In this document: piece by piece, positions 1-54,907 of the stretch | Numbering within the stretch: position 1 is the first letter of the stretch | How the letters are laid out: each line of letters starts with the position of its first letter | Assembly: GCF_004027225.2 (NCBI RefSeq) | Contig: NC_044301.2 | Location: 27,724,300 to 27,788,299 of the forward strand | DNA length: 64,000 nucleotides | Source of the DNA: Strigops habroptila | Lineage: Eukaryota; Chordata; Aves; Psittaciformes; Psittacidae | Reading direction: 5' to 3' | Notes under the pieces: model-generated | The model's input: only the letters and a program-made list of their open reading frames with translations | Told to the model about the DNA's origin: nothing | Databases searched by the model: none | Program-made: the position numbers and the translations under genes

Positions 1-43043
<43,043 letters not shown>

Positions 43044-43057
43044 TCATAGAATCATAG

Positions 43058-43702
43058 TGTCATGGTTTAAACCCAGCCGGTAACTCAAAACCACGGAGCC
43101 GCTCAATCACTCCCCCCTGTTCTTCCTCCTGCTGCTCCCAGAGGGATGGGGAGGAGAATGGAAAGAATGTAAATCCCGCGGGCTGAGGTAAAAACAGTCC
43201 ACTAACTAAGGTATAATACAAAACTACTACAACTACCACCAATAATAATAATGATAAAGGGAATAACAAGGGGAGAGAAAAAGATTGCTCACCACCTGTT
43301 GACCGAAACCCAGCTCAACCCAAGCAGTGATCTGGGCCTTCTGGGTAACTCCTCCCAGTTTCTATAGTGGGCATGACGTGCTGTGGTATGGAATACCCAT
43401 TTGGCTAGTTTGGGTCAGGTGTCCTGTCTCTGCTTCCTCCCAGCTTCCCCTCCTCCCTGGCAGAGCATGAGACTGAGAAAGTCCTTGGTCAGAGTAAACA
43501 TTACTTAACAACAACTAAAAACATCGGTGTGTTATCAGCACTGTTCCCAGACTAAAGTTGAAAACATAGCACTGCACCAGCTACTAAGAAGGAGAAAAAT
43601 GGCTGCTACAGCTGAACCCAGGACAGTATCCACCCCTTATTCCATACCATTCCATACCATTCAGGTCATGTTCAGATCCCATATTTTAAAATTTTAAAAT
43701 GG
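43058..43702 (-). mobile_element. ERVL-like provirus 3' end (LTR plus 77 bp internal), minus strand
   Basis: The LTR occupies 43058-43625 (reverse complement runs TGTCCTGGGTTCAGC to TTTAAACCATGACA). Beyond it, 43626-43702 matches the last internal bases of the provirus at 27.3 kb (GTATCCACCCCTTATTCC in reverse), including the TTTTAAAAT patch. The internal part is cut off exactly where arm 2 begins, so this is a provirus end truncated by the duplication breakpoint. It is inserted next to a CR1 tail remnant. Confidence 0.88.
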
Positions 43703-43721
43703 CCCAGCCAGACCCAACACA

Positions 43722-44404
43722 CATGGGGAAGAGGGTATAGCCAGAGAGGCAGGGCAGTGGATAAAACTGGCAAACCTGTTCTCATTTTTCCTCATGCTGA
43801 TCCTGATCTCTGTTGGTTCTCATATTTCATGAAGATGAGAACTTAAAAGATATTCTGTACTTCCAGCTGGGTACTCTCCATATTTTAATGCATAAGCTTC
43901 TCCTGTCTATCTCAACCACTTGTTGGTATCTAAAGTTTTTAAGTGTAGGAACCTCTCATGATATTGCCATGAGCCTCATTTGTGGGATAAAGCTTTTCTG
44001 GGTGATGTCCTTACAGTCCTGTCTGTTATGCATACTAAATGTCTTGTTCTCAAAGGTATTTCCTGAGCGGAATAATATGGTTTTGCCTTAGTAGTTCTAA
44101 CAGTATTTTTTTCAGTAGCGCTTTTTGCCTTACTGTGGGTTGCATTTTAACTGTTGGAACAGCCTGATTATTTACTTTGAGTTCACATTTGCTGATATTT
44201 TGGACGTTTTCTGGATTAGTGATACATTTTTGTGTTAAAATTTAAAACTAAAATATCATTTTACAAGGTTATGTCATGCAGAGAAATAGTACAATATATT
44301 TCCTGAAGGATCATTCCTAAATCTTTATTAGTAACAATTTGCTCCTCATCTAGAACTTAATTTTAAATGTTGAGTTTAGGCAAGGAATCATTATAGATCA
44401 ATTA
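43722..44404. other. Unique sequence at inner end of arm 2
   Basis: Mirror of 35873-36555. No feature is recognised. Confidence 0.6.
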
Positions 44405-47400
44405 AGATCTAGTAAGTCCTGCTGACTATTACCCCCTTCTAGTGGTCCATGTGGGTGCTAGAGATAGATATAGATAGCAGTAGCCTGGAGAACATTAAGA
44501 AGGACTACAGAGCCCTGGGAGAGGTGGTTAGGGGCTCTGGAGCTCAGATAGATAGTTTTTTCATCGATTCTCCAGGACAAAGGGGAGGACCTTAAAAAAG
44601 CTAGGCGCATTTGGCAGGTTAATAAATGGTTAGAATGCTGGTGCCATAGTCAGGGGTTTGGCTATTTAGAACATGGGGCTCCATTTGGGAGGCCAGGTCT
44701 ACTGGAGGCTGGTGGAGCTGGTCTGACAAAGAAGGGGAAGAGCTGTTTTGGTAGGAGGCTTGCCAGGCTGGTCAGGAAAGCTTTAAACTAGATGTGTTGG
44801 GGGAGGGGAGCATTGATCCATCCCAACACTCCTGGTCAGTTGCCAGCACCTGTAATAAGTGCTTGGAGCGATGTAGAGATGTTCCAGCTGCCCCAGCCAT
44901 TGAGTCGGCTTCATTTGGAGCTCGGCTAAGGTGCCTCTATACAAACGCCTGTAGTATGGGGAACAAGCAAGAGGAATTAGAGATGTGTGCAAGGCTACGG
45001 GAATATGATGTCATTGGTATCACAGAAACATGGTGGGATGGTTCCTATGACTGGAGTGTCGGAATGGAAGGTTACAGGCTGTTTAGAAAAGACAGGCCAG
45101 GCAGACGGGGAGGGGGCGTTGCTATCTATGTCAGTGATGATAGGCTAGAGAGTATGGAACTCTGTCTGGGGACGGGTGATGAGGTAACAGAGTGTTTGTG
45201 GGTCAGGATCAAAGGGAAAACAGCAATGGGGGACATTACAGTGGGGATCTGTTATAGGCCGCCTGATCAAGAGGACTCTGTGGATGAAGCGCTCTACAGA
45301 CGGATAGGAGCAGCCTCACGCTCGCAGGCCCTGGTCCTCATGGGGGACTTCAACCATCCTGACATCTGTTGGAGGGACGGTACGGCCCGGCACAAGCAAT
45401 CCAGGAGGTTCCTCGATTGTGTGGAAGACAACTTCCTCTTTCAAGCAATAGAGGAGCCGACGAGGAGAGGTGCCATGCTGGACCTTGTGCTCACCAACAG
45501 GGAGGGACTGGTTGGAAATGTGACGCTCCAGGGCAGCCTTGGCTCTAGTGATCACGAGATGGTTGAGTTTGAGATCCTCAGGACAGTGAGAAGAGCATGC
45601 AGCAAGCTCACTGCCCTGGACTTCAAGAAAGCAGACTTTGGCCTCTTCAGGAACCTCCTTAGTAAGGTTTCATGGGATACAGTCCTAGAGGGCAGGGGGG
45701 CCCAAGACTGCTGGTCGATATTCAAGAATCACCTGCTACGTGCTCAAGAGTGTTGCATCCCGACTAGAAGAAAGTGCAGCAGGAGGGCCAGGAGACCTCC
45801 ATGGATGGACAAGGAGCTGCTGAGGAAACTTAGAGGGAAAAAAGAAGCTTATAGAAGGTGGAAGCGAGGACAGGCGGCCTGGGAAGAATATAGGAGCATT
45901 GCCCGGGAAGCTAGGGACCAGGTTAGGAAAGCTAAGGCCCAGCTAGAATTAAGTTTGGCAAGGGATGTAAAAGATAACAGGAAAGGATTCTATAGATAGG
46001 TAGCAAATAAAAGACAGACTAGGGACAATGTGGGCCCTCTCCGGAAGCTATCAGGAGACCTGGCTACCATGGATTTGGAGAAGGCTGAGGTTCTTAATGA
46101 CTTCTTTGCCTCAGTCTTCACCAGCAAATGCTCTGACCACACCACCCAAGTCTTGGAAAGCAAATGCAGGGACTGTGAGAATGAAGACCTTAGGCCCACT
46201 GTAGGAGAGGATCAGGTTCGAGACCATCTTAAGAACCTGAACGTGCACAAGTCCATGGGACCTGATGAAATCCATCCACGGGTCCTGAAGGAGCTGGCGA
46301 ATGAAGTTGCTAAACCACTGTCCATCATATTCGAAAAATCCTGGCAGTCAGGTGAAGTTCCCGATGACTGGAAGAAGGGTAATATAACCCCCATTTTCAA
46401 GAAGGGGAAGGTGGAAGACCCAGGGAACTACAGACCAGTCAGCCTCACCTCTGTGCCTGGCAAAACCTTGGGGCAGATTCTCCTGGACAGCATGCTAACG
46501 CACATGAAAAACAACGAGGTGGTTGGTGACAGCCAACATGGCTTCACTAAGGGGAAATCCTGCCTGACCAATTTGGTGGCCTTCTATGATGGGGCTACGG
46601 AACCGATGGATAGGGGCAGAGCAGTTGACGTCATCTACCTGGACTTGTGCAAAGCGTTCGACACTGTCCCGCATGACATCCTTGTCTCTAAATTGGAGAG
46701 ACATCAATTTGATAGATGGACCACTCGGTGGATAAAGAACTGGCTCGATGGCCGCACGCAAAGAGTTGTGGTAAATGGCTCGATGTCCAGTTGGAAACCT
46801 GTAACGAGTGGTGTCCCTCAGGGATCGGTGTTGGGACCGGTCCTGTTCAACATCTTTGTCGGCGACATGGACAGTGGGATTGAGTGCGCCCTCAGCAAGT
46901 TTGCCGACGACACCAAGCTGTGTGGTTCGGTTGATACGCTGGAGGGAAGGGATGCCATCCAGAGGGACCTTGACACACTTGTGGGGTGGGCCGATGCCGA
47001 CCTTATGAAGTTTAACCAAGCCAAGTGCAAGGTCCTACACCTGGGTCGGGGCAATCCCAGGCACTGCTACAGGTTGGGCGGAGAAGAGATTCAGAGCAGC
47101 CCTGCGGAGAAGGACTTGGGGGTGTTGGTTGACAAAAAGCTTAACATGAGCCGGCAGTGTGCACTTGCAGCCCAGAAAGCCAACCGTATCCTGGGCTGCA
47201 TCAAAAGAAGCGTGACCAGCAGGTCGAAGGAGGTGATCCTGCCCCTCTACTCTGCTCTTGTGAGACCTCACTTGGAGTACTGTGTACAGTTCTGGTGTCC
47301 TCAACATAAAAAGGACATAATGCTGTTGGAGCGAGTCCAGAGGAGGGCCACGAGGATGATAAGAGGGCTGGAGCACCTCCCGTATGAAGACAGGCTGAGA

Positions 47401-47797
47401 GAGTTGGGGCTGTTCAGCCTGGAGAAGAGAAGGCTGCGTGGAGACCTCATAGCAGCCTTCCAGGATCTGAAGGGGGTCTACAAGGATGCTGGGGAGGGAC
47501 TCTTCCTTAGGGACTGTAGTGGTAGGAGAAGGGGTAATGGGTTCAAACTTAAACAGGGGAAGTTTAGATTAGATATAAGGAAGAAGTTCTTTACAGTGAG
47601 GGTGGTGAAGCACTGGAATGGGTTGCCCAGGGAGGTTGTGGATGCTCCATCCCTGGCGGTGTTCAAGGCCAGGTTGGACAGAGCCTTGGACCACGTGGTT
47701 TAGGGCACGGTGTCCCTGCCCGTGGCAGGGGGGTTGGAACTAGATGATCTTAAGGTCCTTTCCAACCCTTACGATTCTATGATTCTATGATTCTAAG
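44405..47797 (+). mobile_element. CR1 LINE, 3.4 kb, nearly complete ORF2 (arm 2 copy)
   Basis: Begins in the ORF1 esterase-like domain (GACTATTACCCCC, translated DYYP) and ends in three copies of the ATTCTATG tail repeat. It is the most complete ORF2-bearing CR1 in the window and little diverged, so it belongs to one of the younger CR1 subfamilies present here. Confidence 0.94.
44794..47703 (+). pseudogene. CR1 ORF2 (endonuclease plus RT) with a single in-frame stop
   Basis: One frame of about 969 codons interrupted only by TAG at 45997-45999, between the endonuclease and RT domains (after NRKGFYR). The first part (401 codons) has the apurinic-type endonuclease motifs ITETWW, GDFNHP and SDHEMVEF. 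The second part (557 codons from 46030) has a complete RT with FADD active site and the CR1 C-terminal domain ([36 protein letters not shown]). The start at 44794 is the earliest in-frame near-cognate codon after the ORF1 stop; the true initiation codon is uncertain. Confidence 0.92.
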
Positions 47798-50532
47798 AGA
47801 GACTTAATTACCATTTTGCCATGAGCAAACTAATGATTGAGTGTTAAATAATGCTTTTTTGATTTGGAAACTGCTCTGATTTTTTCTGATAAAATTTTAT
47901 ATTCATCTCTAGAACCCTAACTAAATCAAGCTATTCTCCATCTATGGTTCTATCTCAGTCATTCCTTCCCTTTGCAATTAGAGAGACAAACTTGTATGAA
48001 TGGGACATGCCAGCTGCTCTAAACAGGTTATCTCTGCTTAGTACTTAAGGGAAGGGGGAAAAGGACAAAGCAGCTAGGATTCTTGCCAGTATGTCCCTGG
48101 AGAAATTTCTTCTTTATGCCAGATTTGGCAACTACTTCAGGGCTGCCATGAAAAGAATCACTGAAGTTAAGCATTCATTACAGTTTCTGTGTTTTAATAC
48201 TATTTTTCTGGATATGCATACTTCATGCAATCCCTTTTTAGGATCCACTATGCAGTAGAAACAGTCACTTTTCCCCATTTTTTATGGTATTTCAAAAATG
48301 GTATAGCAAGGCTTTAATTCTGAAATTTGAGTGCCAAGCTTATATCCATATTTACATAATTTCTTTGGGTATCTGAAGTTCTACTTGAATCATGTTCTGC
48401 CTTAAAGCTAAGGAGAGTACAAATGCCCTGCATCTTCAAATTTCATAGTTTAGATTAATCAGTTGCACATATTACATTTCTGACCTTGAAATGAAAGCTG
48501 TAGGAATGCCCATATTTCAAAGGAGATGGGATGCACCATGATTTGCACCATTTCCCTTGGCCTTTCATTGTGGGACTTATGGACGATCTTACACATACTT
48601 GTGTCTACAACTATGTCATATTCATGTCCAGTAGACTGTCTTTGCTTAACCGATAATCCTTTTCTTACTATCAGTTTGCTTAGTCTTAGCTGCCATGGTG
48701 TGGTTGCCATAACAGTTACAAAATGCATGTGCTTTCAGTTCATGCAATTGAGGTTACAGCTCTTTCACAGAATAAACCGTTAATATATGTCAGTGCATTT
48801 GAATGATTTATGCTGTTGGAGACACTAAATTAAGAGTACTTATGAGTTAGCATCACAAGACAGTTTTGGCACTCTAAGCCCTGAGTTATGGATGACAATG
48901 TAAAGGCCCTGGAATGTCTCAACTGTTGCTGTCAAGTTAATTTCCCTGGTAGATGAAGCCAGGCTGCTGTTGTGCAAAGATGGGTTGTGTCCATCTTTTT
49001 TGAGGGTGATTTCCTTGCTCCTTCTTTAGAAACAGTAGAAGATTATTTGCATGTGATATAATAGTATCTGAAATTGAGGGTATATGAGGCTGGAGTATGA
49101 CAGTAAGCGGGAGCTATTTTCTAAGAGGGTATTCTTTCCTGTGGTTAAACTACATTTATCGGATTTGAGGAATAATGGTGAAAGTAATTCACTTTAGTTT
49201 ATAAGCATAGCTTGAGGGGTTTATTTTTAGTACCATACAGAAAGTTTGGGTTTCCATTTAGTTCAGTTGGATGAAAGTACATTTACAGTAGGAACCAAAT
49301 TTCTTCATGTACCTGCATTAAAACAGTTTTTGAAGTTTTTATTCCTAAACTGTTGAACCAATTTACTTATGAATGTTCTAAAATGTTCTAAAAAATTGTT
49401 CTGTATTGGAGCTGGTACAAAGCTCATTGTGGCCCTAACTGTAAAGTCGAGACTTCCAAGATTAAGGTCAGAGTTTTACTGTGAGCCCAAATAAGCTGCT
49501 ATTTAATTTTCTGATACTGCTTCTAGTAAATACCAGAGCTAAAGAGAAGTAATAGATCTATGGAGAGAAATTACTGAATCTTCACAAATTTCTGTGGTCC
49601 AACAATCTAGTCTTGTGATATTTTCCAGTTTTCTATCTTGAATGGATACTGGGAAAATAACTGAAAAATGGGAAAAGTTATCTAAATTGAGAGGTGCAAG
49701 AATCTCAGTCTGCTCAGACCTGTCATGCAAGACAAAGGAGGAGGATCTCCTTCATGATTTAAGAGACCTACATAGACTAAAAACTTGATAGTGAAGACAC
49801 TTCTACCAATCAAACAAAAGGAAGCTGAATATTGGTAAACGGAGCTGGACAAATTTAACTAGAAAACTTGAAATAAGCTTAGAATTTTGAGTCATGGTAG
49901 CCAGGCAGTAGATCAGCTAACCAGGAGCTCTGATAGATTCTCATATTGGAAATCTTAAAAACTGAAGTATGCTGTTTTTTGTAAAAACTCAATAATGAAG
50001 ACAAACTTAACTTGGGAAGTATGAAGGAATTAGGATTACACAGTCTGAATGTGTTGTTCTGGCCATTTATAGTGGGTTGTTTACCTTCTGTAAACATAGT
50101 TGTGGTAATCATGTAACTTTTTCCCTGACCTTTCCCAGCATACAAGGGAGTGTTTGCACTTCCTCTACTCTTTTAAAAAATGAGATGTCTTTTCAGCCCT
50201 TTCTTTTATGAATATCTCGTTTTGATTGACAAACTTCTAAATTTTCCAGTTTTGCATCTTTCTAAGAAAATTAACTGGAAGGAATTAATTCATCTCTATG
50301 ATAAATTTAATTAGAGGTATAGATATACGTATGTATAGGAATAGAGGTACATATAGTTAGTAGTCACATTAACTTTTAATCTGAAAATTGTCAAAGGCTC
50401 TGAAAATAGACTGTGACTGCTGAGAATGTACTACCAGTTAAAAAATTTGATTAAAAAAAATCTGTTTTGGGCAGGAGCATACTTTGTGTTCACTGCCTAG
50501 TTCTAAATGCTGGCAACTACTTAAAATTGTGA
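47798..50532. other. Unique sequence within arm 2
   Basis: Mirror of 29743-32478, with three one-base homopolymer differences noticed (near 48153, 49330 and 50122). No gene is recognised. Confidence 0.6.
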
Positions 50533-51107
50533 AGAATCATAGAATGGTTTGGCTTGGAAGGGACCATAAAGATCATCTAGTTCCAACCCCCCTGCCATGG
50601 GCAGGGACACCTCACACTAAACCATGTCGCCCAAGGCTCTGTCCAACCTGGCCTTGAACACTGCCGGGGATGGGGCATCCACAACTTCTCTGGGCAACCT
50701 GTTCCAGTGTCTCACCACCCTCATAGTGAATAATTCCTTCCTAATGTCTAATCTATATCTACCCTCTTTCAGTTTAAAGACATTCCCCCCTTGTCCTATC
50801 ACTACATGCCCTTGTAAAAAGTCCCTCTCCAGATTTCCTGTAGGCCCCCTTTAGGTACTGGAAGGCTGATGTAAGGTCTCCCAGAGTCTTCTCTTCTCCA
50901 AGCTCAACAAGCCCGACTCTCTCAGCCTGTCTTCAGGGGAAAGGTGCTCCAGCCCTCTGAGCATCTTCATGGCCCTCCTCTGGACTCGTTCAAGCAGGTC
51001 CACATCCTTCTTGTGTTGGGGGCTCCAGGGCCGAACACGGTACTCCAGGTGGGGTCTCACAAGAGTGGAGTAGAAGGGCAGAATCACCTCCCTCGACCTG
51101 CTGGCCA
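50533..51107 (-). mobile_element. CR1 LINE 3' part (arm 2)
   Basis: Mirror of the CR1 at 29161-29742. It lacks one G relative to arm 1 in a GGGG run near 50880, which shortens the reading frame of the C-terminal part. Confidence 0.92.
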
Positions 51108-51113
51108 TGGTCC

Positions 51114-51510
51114 TGAGGAGAGACGACAATTGACCCTACACAATTCAATGTGAATCAAGCAGAAGCCACTTTATTGTTCCCACGATCCCTTTATATACAG
51201 AGTTTTCTATCTCTACATGCGGTCACGCGCCTTTTGATTGGTAAAAGCCCTCTTGCACGAGGCAATCACGCGGCTCGGTAAGTGTCCTTATTGGATCACC
51301 TAATTCCTGGTGTTCTTCCCATGTATCCGACTGCAGATGTTTTCTTCCTCTTATCTTCTTCTTGGTATGCAGCTACGTGTTTAGAAGAAGCTCTCTGATG
51401 GCTGGTTCACATCCTCTTATCTTCTTCTTGGTATGCAGCTGCATGCTTAGAAGATGCCCTCATATGGCTGGCTCATCACATGTCCACTGTCCTCCAAATA
51501 CAACCCCACA
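51114..51510 (-). mobile_element. Solo LTR, class II type (arm 2 copy)
   Basis: Mirror of the solo LTR at 28764-29160, with the same 6-bp flanks (TGGTCC at 51108-51113 and 51511-51516 on this strand). The LTR was therefore present before the arm was duplicated. Confidence 0.92.
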
Positions 51511-52305
51511 TGGTCCTTTTGATGCAGCCCAGCATATGGTTGGCTTTCTGGGCTGCGAGCGCACACTGCCGGCTCATGTTGAGCTTTTCGTCAACCAACA
51601 CCCCCAAGTCCTTCTCCTCAGGGCTGCTCTCAATCCAGTCTCTGCCCAGCCTGTAGTTGTGCTTGGGATTGCCCCAACCCAGGTGCAGGACCTTGCACTT
51701 CATATTGTTGAGCTTCATGAGGTTTGCACTGGCCCACCTCTCAAGCCTGTCGAGGTCCCTCTGGATGGCATCCCTTCCCTCCAGCGTGTGAACCGCACCA
51801 CACAGCTTGGTGTCATCGGCAAACTTGCTGGTGGTGGACTCAATCCCACTGTCCATGTCACCAACAAAGATGTTAAACAGCGCCCGTCCCAATACCAACC
51901 ACTGAGGAATGCCAATCGTCACTGATCTCCACTTGGACATCAAGCCATTGACTGCAACACTGATGGAGTGTGACCATCCAGGCAATTCCTTATCCACCAA
52001 GTGGTCCATCCATCAAATCCATGAATCTCCAATTTAGAGACAAGGATGTTGTGCAGGACAGTGTCAAATACCTTGCACAAGTCCAGGTAGATGACGTCAG
52101 TCGCTCTTCCCTTATCCGCCAATGCCGTGGCCCCACCGTAGAAGGCGAACAAATTTGTCGGGCACCATTTGCCATTAGTGAAGCCATGCTGGCTGTCGCC
52201 AATCACCCCCTTATTGACCATGTGCCTTAGCATAGTTTCCAGGAGGATCTGCGCCAGGATCTTGCTGGGCGCTGAGGTAAGACTGACTGGTCTGTAGTTC
52301 CCCAT
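51511..52305 (-). mobile_element. CR1 LINE, RT part (arm 2)
   Basis: Mirror of 27969-28763, with the same frameshift within RT. It abuts the remaining LTR end at 52306. Confidence 0.92.
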
Positions 52306-52395
52306 TGTCGTGGTTTAAGCCGAGCTGGTAACTCAGAACCACGCAGCCGCTCGATCGCTACCCCCCACCCTTTCTTTCCCCCCCACTCCCGGAGC
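52306..52395 (-). mobile_element. ERVL-like LTR 3' end fragment, at arm 2 outer junction
   Basis: Ninety bases of the LTR's 3' end on the minus strand. The first 51 (to 52356) are identical to the provirus LTR bordering arm 1; the remaining 39 are LTR sequence of a different copy (GCTACCCCCCACCC in place of ACTCCCCGCTG). A plus-strand CR1 follows at once. Confidence 0.85.
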
Positions 52396-53384
52396 GGCGT
52401 TCCTCAGGGGTCAGTACTGAGACGGGTGCTGTTTAATATCTTTGTCAGCGACTTGGACAGTGGGATTGAATGCACCCTCAGCAAGATTGCTGATGACACC
52501 AAGCTGTGTGGTGCGGTTCACATGCTGGAGGGAAGTGATGCCATCCAGAGGGACCTCGACAGGCTTGAGAGGTGGGCCAGTGCAAACCTCATGAAGCTCA
52601 ACAATATGAAGTGCAAGGTCCTGCACCTGGGTTGGGGCAATCCCAAGCACAACTACAGGCTGGGCAGAGACTGGATTGAGAGCAGCCCTGAGGAGAAGGA
52701 CTTGGGGGTGTTGGTTGATGGAAAGCTCAACATGAGCTGGCAGTATGCGCTCGCAGCCCAGAAAGCCAACCATATGCTGGGCTGCATCAAAAGGACCATG
52801 GCCAGCAGGTCGAGGGAGGTGATTCTGCCCTTCTACTCCACTCTTGTGAGACCCTAACTGGAGTATTGCATTCAGCTTTGGGGCCACGTCCCTCTTGTGT
52901 TGGGGGAGCTGTTAGAGTGAGTCCAGAGAAGGGCCACAAAGGTGATCAGAGGGCTGGAGCACCTTTCCCCTGAAGACAGGCTGAGAGAGTTGGGCTTGTT
53001 CAGCCTGGAGAAGAAAAGGCTCTGGGGACACCTTACAGCAGCCTCCCAATACCTAAAGGGTGCCTACAAGAAATCTGGAGAGGGACTTTTTACAAGGGCA
53101 TGTAGTGACAGGACAAGGGGGAATGGCTTTTAGATGAAAGAGGGTAGATTTAGATTAGACGTTAGGAAGGAGGAAATTCTTTACTATGAGGGTGGTGAGA
53201 CACTGGAACAGGTTGCCCAGAGAAGTTGTGAATACCCCATCCCTCAAAGTGTTCAAGGCCAGGTTGGACGGGGCTTTGAACAACCTGGTCTGGTGGAAGG
53301 TGTCCCTGCCCATGGCAGCAGGGGGGTTGGAACTAGATTATCTTTAAGGTCCCTTCCAACCTGAAGCATTCTGTGATTCTATGA
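52396..53384 (+). mobile_element. CR1 LINE 3' part
   Basis: Begins within the RT block GVPQGS (GGCGTTCCTCAGGGGTCAGT) and continues through [34 protein letters not shown] and the C-terminal domain to a tail ATTCTGTGATTCTATGA. It is close in sequence to the CR1 at 28.4-29.7 kb but has no LTR in it. The main frame, 52426-52857, is ended by a TAA at the HLE motif. Confidence 0.92.
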
Positions 53385-53409
53385 AGCAGCAGTATTCCAT
53401 TAATTGCTT

Positions 53410-54390
53410 ATGATTAGGAGCTCCGGAGAAGGCACGTTCCGCAGTGGAGCAGGGGCTCACAGCGGACAGCGGCGTAGAAGAGAGTTCCTGAGCCAGAGAA
53501 ACCCAGGAGAGTGCCGGGAACCGGATGCTCACACAATATTGGCTGAGGTGGCGTGGGCGGGGCCAGGAATAACGGCGCCCCCACTCCCACCAAGGGCAGT
53601 CCTAGGGAGTGTGGCAAGCAGGGCATGGTGTGGCAGTTTAGGCAGAAGGGTGCCTCCTTGAAGGAGGGACATTCCACAGGCCGTCTGCACGGGTCGGGGT
53701 ACACATCCTACCTGACGCTTAGTGGAGAATGGTGGGCAGTCGTTGAAAGCAAAGGCTGCAGCTCCAGGGAAGGGTTCTGCATCATCTACGCTGGTGGTGG
53801 CCTTCACTCAGACTCAGGGAGAGGCTGCAGGAGGTGCCTAGAGCTTTCTCTTGGGGCAGGGACAGGCAGCAGACCTGCCTGCAGACGGTGTGCCCAGGTG
53901 GAGGACCTCCTGCAGCAAGTGGCTAAGCTGCAGGAGGTGGTGAGGGGGTTGTGTAGCATCGGGGAGGCTGAGAATAAGTTAGATAGCTGTTTCCAAGCAT
54001 GGTTGGCAACAGAGCCACAGCCAAATGCCCCCAGCAGACCACACAGAAGGGAGCGGGGGGCCTATAATGAAGGGGAATGGAAGCTTGCAATGGCAAGGAC
54101 CCAAAGGAGGAAGACTTCCCCCAAAGCCAGAGGTGCCCTTGCAGAACCCATTCGTTGCTTTGCAAACCAATAATGAAAGACCCATCGCAGCAGGAAAGAC
54201 ACTGGAGATGAAGATGGCAGCCCAATGTGCACCCCAAATAACAAGCACAACTAGGAAAAGGTGACGAGTGATAGTAGAAAGCATCCATTTGCTGGCCTGA
54301 TGTGCTCTCCAGAAAGGTGTGCTGCCTACCGGGGGCTCACATCAGGGATGTTACATCAGGACTACGGAGCCTCATGCAGCCAAGTGACTA
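53410..54390 (+). mobile_element. CR1 LINE 5' end: CpG-rich leader and ORF1
   Basis: The 5' part of a CR1 that is unusually preserved, since most CR1 copies lose it. It starts GGAGCTCCGGAGAAGG and passes a CpG-rich stretch (GGCGTGGGCGGGGCC near 53550) that fits the CR1 promoter/leader. ORF1 sequence follows, then CR1 is interrupted at about 54391 by another CR1's tail. Confidence 0.75.
53553..54173 (+). pseudogene. CR1 ORF1 (N-terminal part)
   Basis: A 206-codon open frame. The informative part is residues 110-206: CRRCAQVEDLLQQVAKLQEV, a short CxxC plus coiled-coil segment typical of CR1 ORF1, then a basic linker and EGEWKLAMARTQRRKTSPK, the conserved EW.L block. ORF1 is an RNA-binding protein of the LINE particle. 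The C-terminal esterase-like domain continues at 54642 after an insertion (VVKDSGAQVVFSSV, CHSQGFGYLDHGTHFEKPGL). The start codon is uncertain and the reading frame is broken after 54173. Confidence 0.72.
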
Positions 54391-54641
54391 TTAATGGTTT
54401 TAAACTGAAAAAGGAGAGATTCAGGCTGCATGTGAGGAAATAATTCTTTACAAGGGTGGTAACATACTGGCACAGGTTGCCCAGAGAGGTAGTAGATGCA
54501 CCATCCGTGGAGACATTTATGGCCAGGCTGGATGTGATTCTGGGAAACCTGATCTAGATGAAGATGTCCCTGCTCATTGCAGGAGGGTTGGACTAGATGA
54601 CCTTTAAAGGTCCCTTCCAACCCATACTATTTTATGATTAT
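54391..54641 (+). mobile_element. CR1 LINE 3' tail inserted into CR1 ORF1
   Basis: From AATGGTTTTAAACTGAAAAA through [14 protein letters not shown] and the CTGCTCATTGCAGGAGGGTT block to CTATTTTATGATTA. It is a different, older-looking CR1 subtype than its host element and splits ORF1 between the linker and the esterase domain. Confidence 0.85.
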
Positions 54642-54907
54642 CTGCTGCTGTTTCACATGGGCACAACAGAGCCAGGAGCAGTGTGGACTATCAAGAAGGA
54701 TCGCAGAGCCCTACGAGCGGTGGTCAAGGACTCTGGAGCACAGGTAGTTTTCTCATCAGTCTTCCTGGTCAAAGGGAATGAGATTGAAGGGGCGAGTCGA
54801 ATCTGGCAAATCAACGAATGGTTATGGGACTGGTGCCACAGCCAGGGGTTTGGCTACCTAGACCATGGAACTCATTTTGAGAAACCTGGTCTCCTGGGGT
54901 CCACCTC
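54642..54907 (+). mobile_element. CR1 ORF1 esterase-like domain, left of solo LTR
   Basis: Continuation of the CR1 that began at 53410: WTIKKDRRALRAVVKDSGAQ, VVFSSVFLVKGN and WCHSQGFGYLDHG. It ends at ACCTC, the left copy of the LTR's target duplication. Confidence 0.85.

Larger units (their letters stand above)
43703..52356 (-). repeat. Inverted repeat, arm 2 (about 8.65 kb)
   Basis: Reverse complement of 27918-36574. Differences I noticed are one substitution (C for A opposite 34216, giving Asp for Glu in CR1 ORF2) and five homopolymer-length changes of one base. At its inner edge only the first 19 bp of the second LTR type survive before unrelated provirus sequence. At its outer edge the LTR end switches to a different copy's sequence. 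Both edges are thus unnatural junctions, so this arm appears to be the inserted copy. I did not align every base. Confidence 0.97.

Noticed and set aside
47760..47797. ATTCTATG repeats considered as a microsatellite or array
   Set aside because: This is the normal 3' tail of CR1, seen at the end of each copy.
53553..54173. 206-codon GC-rich frame considered as a host gene
   Set aside because: The coiled-coil plus EW.L pattern and the collinear esterase and ORF2 pieces identify it as CR1 ORF1.
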